From Symsagittifera roscoffensis (taxonomy: Eukaryota > Xenacoelomorpha > Acoela > Convolutidae): DNA of 64,000 nucleotides. The DNA lies in NCBI RefSeq assembly GCF_963678635.1, contig NC_087065.1, forward strand, positions 14,195,019 to 14,259,018. The letters run 5' to 3'. Made by a program: the position numbers and the translations under genes. The stretch's first letter is position 1; each line of letters opens with the position of its first letter. The notes under the pieces were generated by a model. It had not been told where the DNA came from. It did not search any database and worked only from the letters and a program-made list of their open reading frames with translations. This document shows, piece after piece, positions 1 through 11,600 of this stretch.

Positions 1-1565
1 TACCTCAACATAACAATCATAAAACACACTCTAGAAATTTAAATTAAGTACTCACATCGTAGCACACTCAAGAAAGGGAAGTACTTCAGTCGGTAATTAA
101 CTCGAGAATTAAATAATGTAACTAAATGAGTTTTAATGTTTCAATGACAAGGACAAATTTTAACTCTAGGATGTAGTTTCTCGTGAACCATTGGGACACT
201 CAAGCTGTCCCCCTTTCCACCGAAGGTTCACTCTAGTTCAGTTCAAATAATAATCCAATCGAGTGATGACAATCCAGTTCTCGGGAATACGCCTGTCTCT
301 GTTTCAGATGGGACAGCTCTACTCTCGTTCTATTCTGACAGAAATTGCGAATAGCAATTTCCCACTGTTTTATCTAGCAACTTTCCCGCGATTGTTGTTC
401 GATCGTTCTGAATTCTCTTTTTCGGTTTTTAGTTATCGCGAGAAAATCGTGCATGACAGGCTCCATTCGAATTTTTGAAAAATAAAATTTCACCCCAAAA
501 TTAAGTGCTCTTGCTTTTCTCAAGGTCAAACTTCCAAATATGACCGACTGGCACAGAGGCTTAAGAAAAATGGGCCCTATAACCATTGGCTCAAGAGTCA
601 GGGACACTATCTCTTGTGTTTTCTACCTCAAAAACGGTCGGAGCCAATTCGGTTCGCTTGCGACATGAGACTAGAACCCGTTACAGCTTGAAGGCCACTA
701 CCAAAATACCCCCCCACTCTAGAAAATAAGAACGTCCCCATACTTAGGTCTCAAAACACCCAAAATACACGAACGCCGTTAAAAACAGGGTCGGAACAAT
801 CCGTTAAGTTACTTTTTATTGGACAGTGGAACTTTGATCCATTACAGATGGATCAACCTAAAAGTCGCCTCACCTCAACATACTTATTATAAAATGCACT
901 CGAGAAAACTAAATTTGGTACTTACATAGCAGCACACTTGAGAAACAGAGTATTTAAGCTTATTAATAACTCTAGCATATAAATAATTGAATATAACTCA
1001 AGAAGTTTTCTGACGACGAGTTCCAATCAAAGGAAATAAGTTTTAATGCAAGAATGTAGTTTTGGATCTGAACCATTGGGAGACTTCAGTTGTCCACCTT
1101 TCCATTGAAGGTTCACTCTGGTTCAGTTGAGTCTTGATCTGCTCTTGTAATCGTTCGGTCTCCTATATCAGATAGGACAGCTCTACTCTCGTTTTCTACG
1201 CTGGAAATTGCGAATAGCAATTTCCCACTGTGTATTTTTGACAACTTTCCCGCAATTGTAATTCGGCTGTTCTGATTTTATATTTGATATTTTCAGTTGT
1301 CGCGAGAAAACTGAGCATGACAGGCTCCATTCGAATTTTTGAAAAATTAAACTTCATTCCAAAACCACGTATTTTCGTGTTCCTCAAGGTCAAACTTCCA
1401 GATATGACCGACTGGCACAGGCCTTTAAGTTGTAACAAGGGTTTTAGTCTCATGTCGCAAGTGAACCGAATTGGCTCCGACCGCTTGAGGTAGAAAAACG
1501 GAAGAGATAGATAGTGTCGCTGACTCTTGAGCCAATCGTTATAGGGCCTATTTTTCTTAAACCTC
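1..1565. repeat. Two tandem copies of an ~870-bp repeat, one with a flipped segment
   Basis: The sequence from base 1 (TACCTCAACATAAC...) recurs from base 871 (CACCTCAACATACT...) in the same order, including the shared block around 191-250 and 1071-1130 (CCATTGGGA...GGTTCACTCT). Both copies carry a block starting GACTGGCACAG at about 546 and 1410. Past that point copy 1 (556-696) matches the reverse complement of copy 2 (1419-1565). Short minus-strand open frames at 374-607 and 1196-1567 exist only because the repeat is duplicated. I do not call them genes. Confidence 0.8.
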
Positions 1566-1866
1566 ATATGTGACTTAAGTAGGCGACTGTTACATTTATA
1601 TCAATAATTTTAAAAACAAATTTTTTGTTGCTTGAATATAGTCCTCTCCGCAGCTCCTTACAGTTACCTATATTGCTTGGATGTTGGGCGCTCGGCTTCA
1701 TTCGTGATTCAATTTTGTGTAACATTTGCTCAGCAATTATCCCAACCTCACCCTGCTTGTGGTAATGTTCATACATAATTGGGCATAGTTTCCCGCACCA
1801 ACCGAAACGAAGTTCCGAGGTACTGGAGCCCATCTCTAGCATAAAAAACGTATTTTCTGGAGTCAC
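1564..1866 (-). other. Minus-strand open frame of about 100 codons, status unknown
   Basis: This frame lies immediately downstream, on the minus strand, of the decayed LINE 3' end at 1880-2075. Its composition is fairly coding-like, with Cys, Trp and His residues in the first third (GWCGKLCPIMYEHYHK). I recognise no domain. It may be the 3' tail of the same LINE copy or a chance frame. It overlaps the end of the flipped repeat copy. Confidence 0.25.
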
Positions 1867-1879
1867 TATTGAATTTTAA

Positions 1880-2075
1880 CGGACGCTGCGACCAGTGAAG
1901 AGTAGCAACGGATGCTGCGACCAGTGAGTCTAGGCTGGATTTGAAGGCTTTGACATTGTCTGCTATCGCAGCTGTGTGAGGAAGCTCACTCCAAGCTTAA
2001 GTTGCAACTGAATTCCTACGCTCGTCCTTTATCGTTTCACCCAGTCTAAAAAGCCTCGGATTTTCATTTTTTTGC
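1880..2075 (-). pseudogene. Decayed LINE reverse-transcriptase C-terminus
   Basis: Read on the minus strand this stretch gives NPRLFRLGETIKDERRNS, then a stop, then AWSELPHTAAIADNVKAFKS and SLDSL. The pattern R-N-x-x ... W-x-x-L-P ... V-x-x-F-K-x-x-L-D is the usual end of the ORF2 protein in CR1/Jockey-type LINEs (family knowledge). An in-frame TAA sits just before the W-S-E-L-P part and no catalytic domain is present nearby. It is therefore a 5'-truncated, inactive remnant. The clade cannot be set from so short a piece. Confidence 0.6.
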
Positions 2076-2362
2076 GGTAAAGAGGAAGTGTTTTTTTTTT
2101 GCGTTTAAGAGGAAGTGTTTTTTTTTGCGGTAAAGAAAAGTATTATAACCTGATTGAAAGTAAAGAGTCGAGATGGTTGGGAATCAAGTAACCCAGGAAA
2201 AAGTTAATATCCGTACAGAATAACCCAGAGTTGAGTTTCAATCAGCTTATACTTTCATTTAACAATTCAAGTGTTTTTTTATTAGTAGGGGAATTGTTGT
2301 CAGATGCATGTTTTAATTGAGAAATGCTTTCAGACTAAATTGTTCTACAAATTTAGCTCAAT

Positions 2363-2639
2363 ATGGAAACGGAGCTGGACTATTCTTATGGTGCGTTCTT
2401 CTCACATACAACACTCAAATCCGGAATCAATTGAATATTTTTCAAGATGATGAATGAATGTTTCAGATCTTGAAGTGGACTTTAATTCTGCAGATCCTTT
2501 CACAGAGCCGAACAAAACAACCGACTCATCGATACCTGATGACCTTGGGTTTGAAGACAATATCGAAAAGAGTGATGCAACTCAAAGTATTTCCAAGGAT
2601 GATTTAATTTCACCCCTTGGTGATAGTAATTTTGACGAG
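2363..2639 (+). CDS. Putative N-terminal exons of the YTHDC1-like gene
   Basis: Exon 1 (2363-2390) starts METELDYSY. An in-frame TAG lies three codons upstream (2354-2356) and the exon ends at a GTGCGT donor. Exon 2 (2467-2639) follows a TTTCAG acceptor and ends at a GTGTGT donor. It adds 58 acidic, Ser/Asp-rich residues (DLEVDFNSADPF...). It leaves in phase 0, which fits the GTC TTA GGA start of the exon at 20261. The acidic Ser-rich composition fits a YTHDC1 N-terminus, and the total length then matches the family. Phase agreement alone has a one-in-three chance of being accidental, so these exons could belong to another plus-strand gene. Confidence 0.6.
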
Positions 2640-5600
2640 GTGTGTAGCTTTTCAATTCATTAAGTTTTTCGATTAACAACTGCGAAGGCGGTGCAAACCT
2701 CCGGTCCAGTCCTTGGAGTGGCGAAGATAAGATCGAAATCATCGAGAATGCCTGCCCTTGAAAAACTTTATGAAAAACTTTTCTCAGTGATTCAGTCTGA
2801 TAGAAAACTGTCAAACGTATATATCAAACTTAACAAACAAAAATTTCTAAAGATAATGGTGTAGAAAGCGGATGAATTGGTCGCGACCCTTCTTACAGCC
2901 GTAAATTTCAAACTATTTATTATGTTAAAAAGGAAAGTATTACGGTAAATAGAATAGAATAACGCATAGCCGAAATGAAACGCTTTCTAGACAATTAACT
3001 TGTGATTTTTAAAAGGGAGTCGAGATCATAAACTCAACCGTCTCTTTAAGTTCCTTATGAAAATTTTGAAGAAAGGTGTGTGATTTCTTCTCTTGAAGAT
3101 TTGAAAGAGTTGCTTACGACCGCGTGGAAAAAGGTTAGGTGAAAAGTTGTCAATTACCAAGAAGTTGGTTAATATTGTAGGAAATAATATGAAATAAGTT
3201 CCGCCACTCATCTAGATATTCAGTTTTTGCGACTTAAATCGCGTTCAATAGTAGGCGCATGATGTCGTGCCAATGAGGTATTCTCGCGTTAATAATCGCT
3301 AAGAAACGAAGCATAATCGGAGTTCCAGTCGCGTAAAAACACTTGACGCAGTTGTTCTTGAATTGTGTCATTGTAAATGGAAGGGTTCTGTTGGATCGCC
3401 TCGGTTTGATTCACGATAATCCCGATGCCGCCAGTATTGGTGAAGTAGTCTGCGCTCCAGTTATTAGTTCCAATGTACCCACAGTTATCGGTCACCATGT
3501 ACTTGTTGTGATTAACCAAGGTGTATTCGATGTAAGGTCCTGAAATATGAAAACGTTTCCAAACTTTAAAACTAAGAAGTGCAATCTGTTGTTTTGAATG
3601 CTAGTGTTTCCAAGGGTTGATCAACGAAATGTATTTTTTTTTCGGTCTTGTAAGATTGAAGTTTACCGTTTTGCTATTTTTTGAAGAAAAAAATCTATGA
3701 TTTTCTTATATTAAAATGATCAATTGTACGGTTTTCTGTAAGTATTGGCCTGCTTTAACCTGATAAATTAGTTGTTAGGAAGATTTGACCAGTCTTATAC
3801 CGCTTGGTTGTATTGTTGTTACAGTGAAATAAAAATATCGTAGTTCGAAAAAAAAATCAGATTGATTGAAGGAACGTTGAAATTGGGTGTTCATTGCGAA
3901 AAAAAATTTAACCTATAAACCGAAAAAAATCAAATGCAGTTGAGTATGGCAGCATATTGAAGTTAATTTTTTGGTATTGAGGTTCTTGAAAGATATTGGC
4001 TTGAGCTTTTAATTCGGGCAAGATATATTTTTTTTACTGCGCACAGTATTTACATGCGCCCTTCCTGTATACTGTTTTTGTTCAGCAATTCTAAACGAGA
4101 TGGCCAGCATTGGCTAGCTCGGGCTATTTAAACTGCATTCATGTTTTATGCTAAATTGTGTGCTTAGCCAGGCTTTATCTCGTAGTTTTGAATATCCAGC
4201 ATTTGGAAATTAAGGTACGGCGGTCTGTATTCAGACTTTGTGTTAAATCATTATTTGAGATGCAAAGAACTTCGAATATTTCCCCCAGTGTCGAGAAAAA
4301 AGCGGTTTGACTTACGTCATTTAGGAAAAATTTTAAAGTTCTCTTGTTACAAAAGAATTGCATTCATGCTTATAAATGCCCATGTGAATGCCCTTAGCTA
4401 TATTATATATACATACATACATATATTCAAGTCATTTTTAAGAGTAATGAACGTAGTTAGTACTTTTTTTTTAGATCTTGGTGATTTTTTTTTTGGTTTC
4501 TCGCGGTTTGACTTGTGATTTTTTTAAGTGCAGTGCATTTCCATTGTTAAAAGGAAGGCAAACTAAACTAGGGAAAAGCATAAGTGATCGACTTCCAATT
4601 TCGAAAATGGAATTTAATTATCAGATTTTTCAGCGAAATAGATGTTTTATTTATTGATCCAGTGATTTCAAATTGGTTAATTTTAACAAAAAATGGGCCA
4701 TCCTTGTGTTCATTACTCTTTTCCAACTGTCATTTCGCTATGTTTTAGATGGTAGGCAAAATGCACTTTCCAATTCAGAAAGATGAAACGGCGCTAAAAA
4801 ACGTGATCGATTTCTAAATTAAATTCCACTTTCGAAACCAATACGATCAAGTGGAATGTAATACTTCCCAGCGGAATAAAAACTTAATAAATAATAATCA
4901 AAAATTTCTCAAATTGGGTTGTTTTTATCAAAAAATTGCCAAGCATAAATTTTTCGTGAAGTTCAAAGAGTATATCAAGGCGATATAGTTACTGTTTGAT
5001 TAAAACAGGTATTATGAAAGTGTATGGGATTCGGTTTTTTATTTAAATTATTGGAGACGCCTTGGAAAATTTTTTCACTTTTTTCAATAACTTAGTTTAG
5101 TTTTTACTAAAACTACTCTACCGATTTTCAAAAATGTGGTAGCAATGGTAAGTCCGACCACTCCCCTGTGTGCCTGCATAATCCCCTAGTCTCATTTTTT
5201 TACCTTACCCCACTTTCTACAGCCTTCGAAAAAGTGTGTGGGGGAATTTTTGACCCAAATTTATTTTGGATTTCTTATATTTCTCAAAAACTACTCTCCC
5301 AAATCTGAGATTTTGTGTTCAACGGATAGAACAGATTGTGGGAAGCTCCCCTGCATAACAGATTATGGGAAGCTCCCCTGCATTGTAGGAAGCTCCCCTT
5401 TTTTGACTGTTTTTTGACTTTTCTCGAAATCTACCCTCCCAAATCTGAGATTTTAGTTTGAATCGAAAGAACGGGTTGTGATAAGCTCCCCTGCATAAGC
5501 AGTTACGCCCAAATTTTTTACATAAAAAATAATGATCCTCGGAAAAGTAGATTTTTTGATTTTTGACCTTTTTTTGAAACTTTTAGACTTTTTTCAAAAA

Positions 5601-8600
5601 CTACCTTCCCAAATCTGAAGTATTTTGATTTCAATGGGTAGAACTCTTTGTGGGAGTTTCGCCTGCATAAGAGGTTGCGCAGAATTTTTTACACAAAAGT
5701 TATGACCCTCGGAAAAGTCGATTTTTGTTTACTGTTTTTTGAAACTTGGCTTTTCTCAAAAACTACCCTCCAGAATCTGAGATATTGGTTTCTGTGTGAA
5801 GAACGGGTTGTGGGAAGCTTCACTGTATAATTGATTGCGCCCATTTATTTACACAAGAAGTTAATACCCTCGGAAAAGTCAAATTTTCGATTTTTTTTAC
5901 CTTTTTTTGAAAGTTTTTGACTTCTCTCGAAAACTACCCACCCAAATCTAATGAGCAACGTTTTAAGCATCTTTCAACCTGACAAGCTCTTGTAGTAACT
6001 TTAGTTTTTAAGAAAACTGAATTAATCTATGAAGTTAAAAGATTTTGATGTCGTTATATTGGGATTTACTTTTCTGCTATAGGTCTGTTTTTGAAATTAC
6101 CCTTGTCCTTCCGCATCAATACAATAATTATCAAACAGGTATTTCCAGCCTTAGCTGGCCTGTAGTTTTTAGCTTGAAATTCGAAACTTGAGGTTTTTTC
6201 AAAATAAAAACAATTAAGTGTTTTTCTTTGCGTCTATTGAATCTTTTACAACAGCCTGTTGGCTATGTTTCAACTTCCATCCATTTGATTTCAATTACTT
6301 GGCAGTGATTTGAGATAAGTAAAAACAGTTTTCAGAATACTTTTCGGCACTGTTGCACTGCCGCGAAGCTGAATTTAGGTATAAAAGGGTGACAGTTATT
6401 CGCTCGGAAGCTTTATTACTAGATGCAGTATATTGAGCGAATATTGCACTGCGAAGATATTATTAATTTTACACGGGGAAAGTTTATATTCAGTCACTGC
6501 CCAACCTCCTTCCATCAAATGTCTCTGAAATTCGACGAAAAATTGTTAAAAGTTTAATTAACGAAGTCAATTTTCACTTTTTTTGGCAGTTTAAGGTTTT
6601 AATTTTTAAGTTGAAGAAAGTTTTCAAGTGGAATGAAGTATTTAGCTACCTTGATTTTTAGATTTTGTTTTAAACCGATGAAAGTTCTTTTTAATTGTTT
6701 TTCTTAAATATTCTCCCATGATCAAATTGCTATCTTGGGAAATTATTGTTCCAAACTAATGTTTTCTTACCTATCGGTTTCGGGAATTCGAACAGCTTAA
6801 TTTGTACATTAGATATGTTGCGCAGTTCGTCCAAAGATTTTAAGAAGGTTATTTCGATGTCGCGGGTGCTCTGCCATTTGCTGACGAGTAATTTCACTTC
6901 AATGTCGTGATTGATAGACCGGATCAAGATCTCATTATTAATAGTCGGCCAGTATTCGAAACTGGGATCGTATAAAAATCCAGGAACATAATCCATCACT
7001 GCTATATATATGAACTTGTTCGATTTTTGCATTATGTCTAAAATGGCGTCCAGATCTCCAGTGCGACCTTCAGTTAAGAACTCTGGGGGCGAAACTGAAA
7101 TGTATACTTGACTATATATCCCTTGTAAATTGATATTCAACGGGTTTGATTGGTTAATGTGTGTCGCCAATGCTTTGGGCCAACTGTTCGGAAGTGCGGA
7201 TGTCGGTGTTGCCATAATGTAATAAGAAGTAAATATTTTCAACATGTCATTAGTGAGAGTCGGACAGGTGGAGAAATGAAGTCCCATTTCTTTGACTAAA
7301 GTGAGAGATCTCCAGTCCATGTTAGCACTGCCTATGTACAAAGACTTGGTGGCGTTATTGACTAGGAGTTTAGTGTGTAGTATTCCTGCTCCGACCAACT
7401 GAGGCATGTTTAACAGTCTCAACTGAAAAAGTGAACTTTTTAAAGAAAATAAACCGTCTTTTCTGAAGTTATTCAAGTTATGAACATATTTTTTGAGTGT
7501 TTGAATTTATTTTTTGCTTCGAATAAAAATTTAATTATTTTTTCAATATTTTGGGCCTACCTCTGCGCCTGCAGCTTCTAACTCATCAGTGTCATTTCCT
7601 TGAGAAATGCTCCCTGGATAACTGTTCACAATTGTCAACTTAGCGCCTCCTGATTGGGCGATGCGCTTCAGTTCGGCTAAAATAGTTTCGCCCTCGGCTG
7701 CATTCGGCTTGGTCTGATTTACCGGATTGACGTCGGACGACCTAAGAGTCCAATATGCCGAAGCTATTTTGATATCTTGATTTGAAATTGAAGATATTTT
7801 GCCATTTTTCTGGTCTATGAGCCCCAAAATTGAATTCCATGCATCGTAAGTTGCAGGGTGTTTTACTGCGTTTTGAGGATACTTAAGTATTTTAGGTATT
7901 GATTCGACTATTTCGATCGAGCATTCTTCGTCTTTGAATGAGTTTGAATGCAAGTCTCTATCTGTTATCGCTTTTTCAACGTGTATCATCGAATTGACCT
8001 CTTTAATCCCGGCAAAAAACGCAAACAGAATAAGAATAGCGAAGCAAGAAATCATAACGATGATGCACGTAATTTCAAAGATTTTATTCGCGTAATGACT
8101 TGTAATGGAGCTGTTTGAACTAGTGATAGCTCTACTCAAATGAGCATCGTGACCTCGCCTTCTTGGATTGTAAACAATATCGGTGTGATGCGACAAGTCT
8201 TTGTCAGCTGTTTGATTAATAGAACTATTTCTCTGTTCGTCAAGTTTGTCATTCGAGTGAATAGCAAATCGGACCAAGTCGGCGCTATTTGAAGACATCC
8301 CATGATTGAAATTTATGAAATTCATTGCTAGCTTCTTTCAAATAACAACAAAAATAATGCCTAATTTTGAAAAAGATTGTTAGAATTAGAAGTAATGTAC
8401 GGTCAAAACCTATATAAATAATCAGTTTTGAGTTCAGAGAATTTTCTTTTATGGTTCTTTTTAACGACGCGACTTTTATGCATTCGATTATCAATGCTCA
8501 AATTCAGTTTATACATTGTTTAGTGTGTAAAAAAGCTGGCTTTTTGAAGAAAATGGTTTGATGGCCGGTCAAACACCGCATGAACAATCTTTCAAAGAAA

Positions 8601-11600
8601 AAAATGCAAATCGAGTGTCTGAGACTGACGAAAAAATAGGCACATATGCAAAGCTCGTAAAAGAATATTTACGCTTCTTTTTGTTATCGGTTCCTATAAA
8701 AATAACCAGTTAGCGTTCAGAAATTTTGCACACTAAGTTGACAACATTTTTTTTATTATACACAAAATAGTTTGCCCAGTATTATTTAAACTAAGAAAAT
8801 AGAGCAAAAGTTTTTTGTTTAGGGATAGTATTGATTTTTGGCTTAAGTTTTGTAGACCCAAATGTAATGAGTGATGTATCGAGTATCGAGTTCCCAGGCT
8901 TAAGTTGTGCTCATGCGTTTGTGAGGTAAAATGTATGCCAATTTTATGAAATTTGAGGGGTAAAAAGTTAAAACACGATTCGGTTTTAGTTTTTTGTTTG
9001 GCTGAATAATTACAATAGTGCTTGTATTTGTTTCATTACGTCCATCTAATTGATTTTAATACCGGCTGACCAGCTCTAAGAGGGTGTCAAAAATCTTCAC
9101 AGTTCCGAAAAAACTGGTCTAATTTTCAGACCAAATTGCACTATATTTGATGACTGAACTCTTTTTTGATTTATTTCAATTTGATTCAACTGCAATTTTT
9201 ACGTTCTTTTAGCTCTTATTACCTCTCATTTGTGCAGTTTTTTACTTTTATCAATCGCCCTTCAATGAAAAAAAAAACAACTGAAAATTTAGCGAAAAAG
9301 TGGCAAAAATTAACCAATTTTGCTGTAACTTAGATACAAAAGAAATGTTCAACATGCATAATAGGATGAAGTATTTTGCATACAACTAAATTTAGAAGCT
9401 CTACTTATTGGGGTTCATTGATTTTTTAAAGTTTTTTTTAATAGATTTAGGTTGAAATTCTTTTATTTTCGTTTTATTTTGAAAAATTCACCTTGAGCAT
9501 ACTCAAAGATACTTTGTGAATCTGAAGGCATTGTTTTCGACTTTTGATTTCTACCGGTAAATTGTCACTCTAATTATGATTTTCATAGGCAGAATGTTGA
9601 CTTTGTTTTTCAAATACAGGGTCTTTAAGCATACGTTTTCAGTTCATTTCTTTTGTTCAAAGGAAGGCAACTCCACTATCGAACCTCAAAAGTTTAAAAG
9701 TTACAAGAAACTTTATTGACTTCGAATTTCGAAAGTGGATTTTTTTTTCAGATTTCCCAGTCAAATGAAAATATTACCCAAAGAAGTGGCAATGATAAAT
9801 TGGTTTTGAAATTGAAAGAGCTTTAAGGCCATGTATTTTTGTTTTGTATTTCGAGGGGTTATTCATAAAACAAATCTTTTTTTTTTCTGTATCCTTGCGC
9901 TCATTCACTTGTTTCCAAATATCTGCTGGCTATGTTTCAAAAAAGTGGCTCAAACTAACAAAATTGAAATGTATGATCAAGTTAATTTCACATTGGGTTA
10001 ACTTTAAACTAAAAACGACGAGGACAAAAGTTGATTGGAATTTTGACAGCTTGTGTATAGTGTAAATTTTTTTCCACCGTGTAAATTAGTTTCCAAAGTA
10101 ATTTACACCATATTTTCATATGTGTAAATTTTTATGGTGTAAACTATTTTCCTAAGTAATTTAGACCATAGTTTCAAGGGTGTAATTTTTTGGATTAAAA
10201 ATTACACCCTTGAACGGGTCGAGTTGTCTGATTTTTAGTTAAGCTGAAAATACTGTGTCAATTGAAAATTAATTGACCCTGTTTTTGCTTGCTCGTAAAC
10301 CAATAGAATTGACCCGTTCTCGGGTGAAATTTTGGGGTCTTATATTGCAAAATAAATTGCTGTTTAGTTTTCAAGCAATGGTTTTCCTCAACGTTTTTAG
10401 TCTACACTTGACTTAATTTGAAATAAATCTGTTAGAAGTTTCCCTGTTTGCTTGTTTTGACCAGTTATTTTCAATCAGCATTATTTGAGTTTGTTCAGCT
10501 TAAAATACAGTAAATTTCGATAAACCGCGATAATGAGTGAAAAAAAAACATTTTAGTGTCTGAAATGTATCATCAGAGATCTGCGTATTACCAGATAAAT
10601 GGCTTCAAAAAACAAAGTATTGATAAAATGAGCGAGGAGTTATATATTTTTGAGCGAGACTTTGCTTAAAATCCCTGAGTTCTAACTCTGTCGACAAAGT
10701 TGAATACTTCGTTGTGATTTTTTTAACGAAAAGATTGATTATTTTTTGGGAATTACAATATTTCGTTTTTTTTTTTTACTGTGCTCACCAGTAACAAAAG
10801 TGAAAATGGCGCGAAAATTATTTCTCAGTTTTAAATAAGGATTTTATTTTATTTTTGCCGAAAAAGAAAGTTGCCTATTGGTCCAGTGTTCACAAATTTG
10901 GGTTGTTTGGACAAAAGTTGTCTAATCCTTAAAAATTCTTGAAATTCAAAAAGCTTTAAGATAGATTTTTTTAATTGGAATTGCTTTAAAGTTTTCAGGC
11001 GTTCTTTTATGTCTTGTTAGATTGCTTACTCGGTTTGTTATTTTCATGTTTTTTCCGATACCGCTGAATATTGCTACAAAGTTCTCTAAGGGCGCTGAAG
11101 AGTTGAAATAATTAACGGAATTGTGGTGTTTCGCTGTTCAGTTTTTGTTTCAAACACCATTAAGTTTTTCTGGGAATAGTTTTTTTGACACGCAAGTTCA
11201 GGCACCACAAATCAAAAAACTTGATACAGAAACCAGGTACTCCTGTTTTGATTTCATAAATATATATTATTTTATTTTGAAGGTTCGTTTTTTTTGTTGA
11301 CAATTTTGTTTCGGTAGTTTAGTTCAACAGAAGTATCATCTCTTTGGTTCGTAATTTTTTCACCAGGTGTACCTCACGTTCAGTAGAGAGCCGAGAAGGT
11401 GCGGAGCGCCCCCTCAGTCCGCCACAATTCTGGCTGCCAAATTTTTCCAAGGGGTCCCCACGTTGGTATAACTTTACGGCATCCATTTTTGTCTTACCAA
11501 CCTCGAAATGTTTCTAAAGGCGCCCCCCTCAGGGATTCGACCCCCTGCCGACCCAAAGGTGCCCTCCTTTGTACTATTTTGAGATATCTGTTTTTGGTGA

